A DNA stretch of 7,701 nt from Bacteroidota bacterium (GTDB lineage: Bacteria; Bacteroidota; Bacteroidia; Flavobacteriales; Flavobacteriaceae), in the NCBI GenBank assembly GCA_021793535.1, contig JAJYSO010000071.1, positions 1 to 7,701 on the forward strand. The letters are read 5' to 3'. The translations under genes were made by a program, and so were the position numbers. How positions within the stretch are numbered: position 1 is the first letter of the stretch; the number at the start of each line of letters is the position of its first letter. Under the pieces are notes generated by a model, which did no database searches, was not told the origin of the DNA, and was given only the letters and a program-made list of their open reading frames with translations. This document shows positions 6,216-7,701 of the stretch, one piece after another.

Positions 6216-7701
6216 ATATATGGTTTTAAAAAACATACTGTGGAAACCGGCAATTTTATCAATTGCCTTTTTTTCTTTAATTGCTTGTGATAATGATTTT
6301 AAGGAGGTAGGAGCAGGTATTGTAGATTCAGGAAACTTTGAGGCGTTATTATATGACCAAGTGGCCTTATCCTCTACAAATAAAGAACTTGAAAAGGTAC
6401 AGACTAACCGGCTTTCTAGCTATGCTCTAGGGGTATATAATGACGGTGCATTTGGAGTTACCACAGCTGATATTGTGGCACAGTTTGCACTCTCTCAAAC
6501 CAATCCTTCCTTTGGTGAAAATCCCGTTTTAGACAGCGTTGTTTTAAACCTTCCCTATTTCAGTAGTGTTGAGGATGAGACCAGTGAAAATCCAAAATAT
6601 GTTTTAGATTCGGTCTATGGAGATCAGCCTTTTAAACTATCGGTTTATCAATCGGGGTATGCTTTAAGAGATTATGATCCCTCTAATGATTATGACCCTC
6701 AGGCATACTATTCTGATGATGTGGATAAAATTGAACAAAATATTGTAGGAGGGCCATTAGTCGTTAAAGAGGACTTTAGGCCTTCTGCAAGAAGAATTGT
6801 TGTACAAGACCTGTCTGGCGATGAAGATGCCAGTCCCAAATATCAAAGCCCTGCCATACATTTCAAATTGCCGAAGGAGTTTTTTAAAAATTTGATCTTT
6901 AAAAAACAAGGAGAAGCTGAGTTGAGCAGCCATGAGAGTTTTTTAGATTATTTCAGAGGACTTTATTTCAAGGTTGAATCCCCTCAAGGACAAGGAAGTT
7001 ATAGCTTATTGAATTTTGGATCTGAAGACGCAGGGATTACAATGTATTATCACAATGAGGAAAAGGGTGACGACGGAAAGAAAGTAAAACGTTACCACAG
7101 TTTCAAATTAAATGCTGTAAATCGGATGATTAACTTGATGCATCGCAGCGGGGGGAATATGTCTTTTCAAAATGATCGTCTCTACGTAAAAGGAGGGGTT
7201 GGGGTGTTATCATATATCGATCTTTTTAGGGATCCCGAGCAATTGGATTCCCTGCGGCATGCGGGTTGGTTGATTAATGAAGCGAACCTTAAATTATATG
7301 TCGATCAAAAAAAGTTGGCTTCCGGATATGAATTTCCTCAACGCATTTTTGTTTATGACTACAAGAATGGACGTGTTTTAAAAGATTATACCAATTCCAC
7401 TGATATTAAGGATAATGATATTTTAGAGTCCAGAGTCACCCATTTGGGGAAACTCAGTGAAGATGATGATGGGAACCTATTTTATAAAATTCGATTAACC
7501 GACTATATTGATGAGGTGTTGAATAAAGGAGCCACCAATACTCGTTTGGGCATAGTGGTCTCCCAAAATGTAAATGAAGATTCTTTTGTAAATGCAGTAA
7601 CGCAGGATGGTCAAGTTGTCCGAATCCCCAGGTCAGCGGTGGTCGCGAGAAATGGAGCGGTCTTTTTTGGAGAGAAGGGCTCCTCTGATAAGGCTTTAAA
7701 A
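6202..7701 (+). CDS. DUF4270-family outer-envelope lipoprotein, cut by the right window edge
   Basis: I translated this frame by hand: it is open from ATG at 6202 through the last base, giving 500 codons without a stop. Two in-frame starts are possible. ATG at 6202 gives a basic N-terminus (MKKTKYM) and overlaps the last 14 bases of the preceding gene. ATG at 6220 gives a shorter N-terminus 4 bases after its stop. I prefer 6202 because the charged start suits a signal peptide. The signal sequence ends in the lipobox LIAC with Cys29, followed by DNDF and VGAGIVD, as is usual for DUF4270 proteins. Mature-protein features include a DSVVLNLPY strand, VVQDLSG, AIHFKLPKEFF, and YFRGLYFKVES, consistent with a beta-rich secreted protein. 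DUF4270 proteins are restricted largely to Bacteroidota and have no firm function. Only a C-terminal piece should be missing. Confidence 0.85.
   Translation, partial: MKKTKYMVLKNILWKPAILSIAFFSLIACDNDFKEVGAGIVDSGNFEALLYDQVALSSTNKELEKVQTNRLSSYALGVYNDGAFGVTTADIVAQFALSQTNPSFGENPVLDSVVLNLPYFSSVEDETSENPKYVLDSVYGDQPFKLSVYQSGYALRDYDPSNDYDPQAYYSDDVDKIEQNIVGGPLVVKEDFRPSARRIVVQDLSGDEDASPKYQSPAIHFKLPKEFFKNLIFKKQGEAELSSHESFLDYFRGLYFKVESPQGQGSYSLLNFGSEDAGITMYYHNEEKGDDGKKVKRYHSFKLNAVNRMINLMHRSGGNMSFQNDRLYVKGGVGVLSYIDLFRDPEQLDSLRHAGWLINEANLKLYVDQKKLASGYEFPQRIFVYDYKNGRVLKDYTNSTDIKDNDILESRVTHLGKLSEDDDGNLFYKIRLTDYIDEVLNKGATNTRLGIVVSQNVNEDSFVNAVTQDGQVVRIPRSAVVARNGAVFFGEKGSSDKALK

Noticed and set aside
1..7701. 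Mobile elements, CRISPR arrays, toxin-antitoxin or defence genes
   Set aside because: No transposase or integrase motifs, no regularly spaced repeats, and no unexplained gap long enough to hold such a system were seen; the window is almost fully coding with conserved chromosomal genes.

Overview
The window looks like chromosomal DNA of a member of the Bacteroidota, most likely a Flavobacteriaceae- or Cyclobacteriaceae-like marine or environmental bacterium. Four things point there. The DNA is AT-rich. Starts lack Shine-Dalgarno sequences. The intergenic regions carry perfect copies of the Bacteroidota -7 promoter element TAnnTTTG. The gene content is typical of the phylum: a DUF4270 lipoprotein, a half-length glycogen synthase-like protein, and panC-panD-flippase-radA in one tight cluster. 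The genus cannot be fixed by reading alone.

Layout. Positions 1-853 (minus strand) hold the N-terminal 284 residues of a secreted M1-family metallopeptidase that runs off the left edge. It has its own predicted promoter at 955-987. Positions 1073-5289 (minus strand) form a five-gene cluster, transcribed right to left: panC, panD, a flippase-like UPF0104 membrane protein, radA, and a small lipoprotein of unknown function. Gaps are only 6, 6, 13 and 22 bases, so it reads as one operon. A 107-base divergent regulatory region (5290-5396) follows, with one -7 element facing each way and an AT-rich dyad between and overlapping them. To its right (plus strand) lie a 272-residue glycogen synthase-like protein and, overlapping its 3' end, a DUF4270 lipoprotein that is still open at the right edge.

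How the genes relate. PanC and PanD supply the last two steps towards pantothenate, hence coenzyme A: PanD makes beta-alanine and PanC joins it to pantoate. RadA is a recombination and repair ATPase. The flippase-like protein and the lipoprotein are envelope components with no assigned substrate. The grouping is conserved-looking housekeeping rather than an obvious pathway. I see no mobile element, CRISPR array, tRNA, rRNA, phage gene or defence system. The items most worth a second look are the glycogen synthase-like protein, which lacks the usual substrate-binding motif and the whole C-terminal half, its translational overlap with the DUF4270 lipoprotein, and the compact divergent promoter region.
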